Shown here: one piece after another, positions 60,971-64,000 of the stretch
How positions within the stretch are numbered: position 1 is the first letter of the stretch
Layout: each line of letters starts with the position of its first letter
DNA from: Bryobacterales bacterium
GTDB lineage: Bacteria; Acidobacteriota; Terriglobia; Bryobacterales; Bryobacteraceae
Direction: 5' to 3'
Assembly: GCA_016713735.1 (NCBI GenBank)
Contig: JADJOP010000043.1
Span: 186,001 to 250,000 of the forward strand
Length of the DNA stretch: 64,000 nt
Notes under the pieces: model-generated
The model's database searches: none
What the model was told of the DNA's origin: nothing
What the model saw: only the letters and a program-made list of their open reading frames with translations
Made by a program: the position numbers and the translations under genes

Positions 60971-63218
60971 ATTGCGGAATGCCCAGTTGGCTCAGAACCT
61001 TCGCTGCCGCCTCCCGGATCGAGGCCTCGGCAGCCGCGGCCGCTTTCCGCAAATAGGGCACAGCGGCGTTGGGGTCGCCGGCGGCGGCCAACGCCATCCC
61101 CAGTCCGAGTTGGGCGCGGGAGGAGGCCGGATCAAGGAGCACTGCTTCGCGCAAGTGCGGGATCGCATCCCGCGGCTGCCCGGTGGCAAGCAGCAGGTCG
61201 GCGAGAACGAGGCGAGCATCGAGAAAGGCGGGATCGGTGCGCACCGCCGATTCGAGCTGTTGCCGCGCTTCGTCAATCAGGCGGGCGCGGCCCAGGGCCA
61301 TGGCGAAGTTGTAATGAGTGCGGGCATCGTTGGGACGCAGGCGGAGAGCGATTTCGAAGTGCGTCCGGGCTTGGGGGAAATCGCCCGCGGCGGCCAGCAG
61401 ATTGGCCAGGTTGTCGTGGGCGTCCGCGTAGTCCGGTTGCAGGCGGATGGCCTCGCGCAGCGCAGTCCCGGCGCGTTCGGGGTCGCCGCCGGCCAGCAGC
61501 AACGCGCCGAGATTGCCGTACGGCTCCGGCCGCTCGGCGTCAAGCGCAATGGCCTTCTCAAAGGCGGCGCGGGCCCGCGTGAGGTCGCCCCGCGCACGAT
61601 GCAGCAGGCCGAGCTCATGCCAGCCCACGGGGTCGCTGGTGGCAAGCCCGGACGCGGCTTCCAGCACCGGCAGCGCCTCGTCCAGCCGGCCGGACTGGCG
61701 CAGCGCGACGCCGAGCTTGCGCACTACGAACGCCGAGCGGGGACTGCGCTTGGCCGCCTCGCGATAAGAGGGCATTGCTTCCGCAAGCCGGCCCGCGGCG
61801 TTGAGCGCCTCGGCGAGCCCGAGATGAAACTCGGCGCGGGCGTTGGGTGATCGGGCCAGTGCTGCCCGCAAGCGGGGAATGCCGCCTGTCAGATTGCTTC
61901 GTTCGATCACCTGCGCCAGCGCCGTGTAGAGTTCGCGTTCGGAAGCGGGTTCGGGCTTGCCGGTTTCGTAAGGCACAACCTCGCCGCGGTAAGCGGTCTC
62001 GCCGCGCTCGTGCCGTTCGGCGCGGGGCGCTGTGGCGTTCCCAGGCGGCCGCCGCTGGATGAGATGGTCGGTGGCCAGCGAGTGTACGACGTCCTCGGTG
62101 CGGCGTTTCGGCATGTGGCAGGAGGCGCAGTCTCCGTCGGCTCGGAGTTGCGCGGGATGCCGGGTGTTGGCTGCGGCATGGCATTGGCGGCACGCGGCGT
62201 CATAGTGACGGCGCGCCTGCTCTCCGCGGGGAACCGCATGCGGGTCGTGACAGGAACGGCATTCCAGGCGGCCCTGGCTCTCCACATAGCAGCGCGACTT
62301 GCGCATGCGGTACACGGCGTTGACGATTTCGAACTTGTCGCCGCGCCCAGCGCCGGGAGCGTGATCGAAAAAGAGCCACGAGGCGCTGAGCGGCTCGCCG
62401 GGCTTGTACGAGAAGGGGCCGCGGTCGTAGCGCAGGATGGAGTTGGGCAGGGGGAAGCTGGTGGTTTCCAGGTGGCATTGCATGCAGACTTCGTCACGGC
62501 GTTCGCGGGGGAGCCGTGCGGGATTGACGATGGCCGCGCGGATGGCGCCGCGCTCAGCGCCGGCCGTGCCTGCAACGGCGACGTGACGGCTGCCGGGCCC
62601 GTGGCAGCGCTGGCAGTCGATGCCTTGGGGCAAGGGGTCGAGATAAACGGGTTCGGCAAATGGCTGGTCGTGACCTGAGGGGATGCGCGGGTAGCCGTTG
62701 TGGCAGAACATGCACTCGTAGCTGATGGAGCGGCGAAAGTCTTCGTGATCGGGAGCATCATAGCCGGGGTTCATGGCAAGGGTGCCGCCGTCCTCGGCAT
62801 ACCAGCCGAGCGGTAGTTCGACGAGAGTGCCGCGCGGCGTGCGATGGAGGAAGGTGCGGGCATGATTGCCGGAGCCCATCACGTAGTCGATCGACTTCTC
62901 CAAAAGGTTCGTCTCGCTGCCCGCGGCATTAATTTGATGCCGCCGCTGGTAATACCGGCCGCCGCGATCGAGGATGGTGAAGTGACTTTGGGAAGGTTCG
63001 TGGTAGTAGGTTCCGATGGTGACGGTTTGAGCGGACGGAAGAGAGAAGGCGCGGCCCATGCCGGTCTGGCGGTAGGTGTCCCAAATGGCGCGATGGCAGG
63101 CGGCGCAGCTATTCGCGGGTGCGTACCCGGAATCCGAGGCGTGGTCCTGGGCAAGGAGCGCCAAGACGGCGATGGCGGAGAATACGAGACTTACACTGAT
63201 GAGCCGGGATTGCGGCAT
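60969..63218 (-). CDS. Seven-haem cytochrome c protein fused to TPR repeats
   Basis: A 749-residue exported protein. An N-terminal hydrophobic signal or anchor (L-I-S-V-S-L-V-F-S-A-I-A-V-L-A-L-L) is followed by seven C-x-x-C-H haem motifs: C-A-A-C-H (first Cys at 38), C-M-F-C-H, C-Q-R-C-H, C-M-Q-C-H, C-R-S-C-H, C-R-Q-C-H and C-A-S-C-H, spread to about residue 375. From about 430 to the end run TPR repeats, e.g. A-E-F-H-L-G-L-A-E-A-L-N-A-A-G-R-L-A-E-A and P-Y-G-N-L-G-A-L-L-L-A-G-G-D-P-E-R-A. The arrangement suggests an extracytoplasmic redox protein docking to others through its TPR part; electron donor and acceptor are unknown. Confidence 0.9.
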   Translation of the reverse strand: MPQSRLISVSLVFSAIAVLALLAQDHASDSGYAPANSCAACHRAIWDTYRQTGMGRAFSLPSAQTVTIGTYYHEPSQSHFTILDRGGRYYQRRHQINAAGSETNLLEKSIDYVMGSGNHARTFLHRTPRGTLVELPLGWYAEDGGTLAMNPGYDAPDHEDFRRSISYECMFCHNGYPRIPSGHDQPFAEPVYLDPLPQGIDCQRCHGPGSRHVAVAGTAGAERGAIRAAIVNPARLPRERRDEVCMQCHLETTSFPLPNSILRYDRGPFSYKPGEPLSASWLFFDHAPGAGRGDKFEIVNAVYRMRKSRCYVESQGRLECRSCHDPHAVPRGEQARRHYDAACRQCHAAANTRHPAQLRADGDCASCHMPKRRTEDVVHSLATDHLIQRRPPGNATAPRAERHERGETAYRGEVVPYETGKPEPASERELYTALAQVIERSNLTGGIPRLRAALARSPNARAEFHLGLAEALNAAGRLAEAMPSYREAAKRSPRSAFVVRKLGVALRQSGRLDEALPVLEAASGLATSDPVGWHELGLLHRARGDLTRARAAFEKAIALDAERPEPYGNLGALLLAGGDPERAGTALREAIRLQPDYADAHDNLANLLAAAGDFPQARTHFEIALRLRPNDARTHYNFAMALGRARLIDEARQQLESAVRTDPAFLDARLVLADLLLATGQPRDAIPHLREAVLLDPASSRAQLGLGMALAAAGDPNAAVPYLRKAAAAAEASIREAAAKVLSQLGIPQ

Positions 63219-63805
63219 GCGGACGTACTGCTGAAAAGTGTCTCACCGATGGGGAGGGCCCTGCACGGGAGGTGATCCACCCACGCGCGGCAGCGCGCAG
63301 ATGGCCGGCCACCGCAACCACGATCAGGGGTGCATCCATGCAGGGCGGCGGTGGGGCGCTCTTCGAACCTCTGGTGTGGGATCGCCAGACACTCACCACA
63401 GCCAGGCTCTTGCGGCACCGCCTGCCGCCGCTTTCCGCCACGCCGGTGATCGATGTACTGCCGATTGACGGCGTGAGGACGCTTCGCCGGCGAAGGTCAG
63501 CTGCGACTGGCACGCCGGCTTCCTCGAGCGTGCCCACCGTTCCGCGAGCGCGGGCCGAAGTAAGGGTAGCCCGCTTATCTCACAAGAACTGAGCGAAGCA
63601 GGTTCGAGGGGCCTGTAAGGCATTACCGGCGGCGGAGTTTCGACTTTGGGTGGCCGTTAGGGCGGGTGACGATCCCTGGCGAGCCCTTCGGGTTGAGGTT
63701 TGTGGGCTCAACTGGCGATTTCAATGGCCTCCCAGGCGCGGTTCGACCGTTTGTGAAACAACCGGCTCCCTCGATTCGTTTGTTTGTAACGCCTGGCGCG
63801 GTCGC
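63219..63805. other. Gene-free stretch before the transposase fragment
   Basis: No gene is supported in these 587 bases. Frames here give short Arg/Pro-rich products without known motifs. The segment cctgtaaggcattaccgg (about 63613-63630), followed by cggcggagtttcgac, could be the outer end of the insertion element whose transposase lies to the right, but the second end is outside the window and cannot be compared. Confidence 0.5.
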
Positions 63806-64000
63806 TCAGCGCCGCAGGGCCGCAAAGGCCGCTTCAAACTGGTTGCGCCAGGCATAGGCGCTGCTGTAGCTGACCCAGATGCGCCGCGCTGTCACCTTCA
63901 CGCGGGCGGCGATTTTCAGCAAGCGCAGCCGGATCGTCGCCACCTGCGCTTCGGCCCACGGGGAGCCCTGCAACGCCAGCCGCCGCAGTGCACACACCAG
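63806..64000 (-). CDS. IS1380-family-like transposase, C-terminal fragment cut by the window edge
   Basis: A minus-strand frame that enters from the right edge and ends at 63806. It reads W-A-E-A-Q-V-A-T-I-R-L-R-L-L-K-I-A-A-R-V and T-A-R-R-I-W-V-S-Y-S-S-A-Y-A-W, the characteristic C-terminal end of DDE transposases of the IS1380 type ('aqvaTiRlkLLKigArv..saRRi.v..ssayP'). Only about 64 residues are visible, so completeness, catalytic residues and activity cannot be judged. It marks an insertion element at the right border. Confidence 0.75.
   Translation of the reverse strand: MVCALRRLALQGSPWAEAQVATIRLRLLKIAARVKVTARRIWVSYSSAYAWRNQFEAAFAALRR

Noticed and set aside
1..64000. Search by eye for tRNA, rRNA, CRISPR arrays and phage genes
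   Set aside because: No cloverleaf-like, rRNA-like, repeat-spacer or structural phage sequence could be supported.

Overview
This is a high-GC bacterial segment whose gene families point to Acidobacteriota, most likely the Solibacteraceae/Bryobacteraceae type. The indicators are four very large Oar-like TonB-dependent receptors with an N-terminal carboxypeptidase-regulatory domain, paired DUF1549/DUF1553 and DUF1501 genes, several sulfatases, YncE/Vgb-like beta-propellers and a complete Tad pilus cluster. No replication, ribosomal, tRNA or rRNA gene was recognised, so placement rests on family content only.

Layout. 1-3.4 kb: the end of a sulfatase, two tandem beta-propeller paralogs and a small hypothetical gene, then a very G-rich gene-free stretch. 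3.8-12.5 kb: two DUF1549/DUF1553 + DUF1501 pairs separated by an SDR dehydrogenase. Both DUF1501 genes are interrupted by a one-base frameshift, each explained by one extra C inside a CCTGG. 12.5-20.1 kb: a secreted terpenoid-cyclase-fold protein, a TonB-dependent receptor and a neutral ceramidase with a C-terminal LamG-like domain.

20.2-33.0 kb is the most coherent system: a bidirectional sugar-catabolic locus controlled by a LacI-type regulator. Leftward run a Gfo/Idh/MocA oxidoreductase, a sugar isomerase/epimerase and a SIS-domain sugar isomerase/deaminase. Rightward run the LacI regulator, a second Gfo/Idh/MocA enzyme, a ROK kinase, two sulfatase-family proteins and a TonB-dependent receptor. 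Two consensus-like promoters stand back to back, each followed at its predicted start point by a related LacI-type palindrome. The set reads as uptake, desulfation, phosphorylation and isomerisation of a sulfated (possibly amino) sugar, without SusD. The two sulfatases carry unusual active-site residues.

33.0-44.4 kb: a leftward Tad/Flp pilus operon (secretin, Flp pilin, TadE, CpaB, TadG, CpaE, CpaF, TadB, TadC, TPR lipoprotein) with a LytTR response regulator at its end; no prepilin peptidase lies here. 44.4-56.6 kb: a second saccharide region with two paralogous DUF5060/apiosidase-like hydrolases, an operon of TonB receptor, cellulase-like hydrolase and amidohydrolase divergent from a GntR/FCD regulator, a serine beta-lactamase-family protein and an AraC regulator. 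56.6-64 kb: an apparent RHS/YD-repeat remnant, a fourth TonB receptor ending at a rho-independent terminator, a seven-haem cytochrome c fused to TPRs, and an IS1380-like transposase fragment at the right edge.
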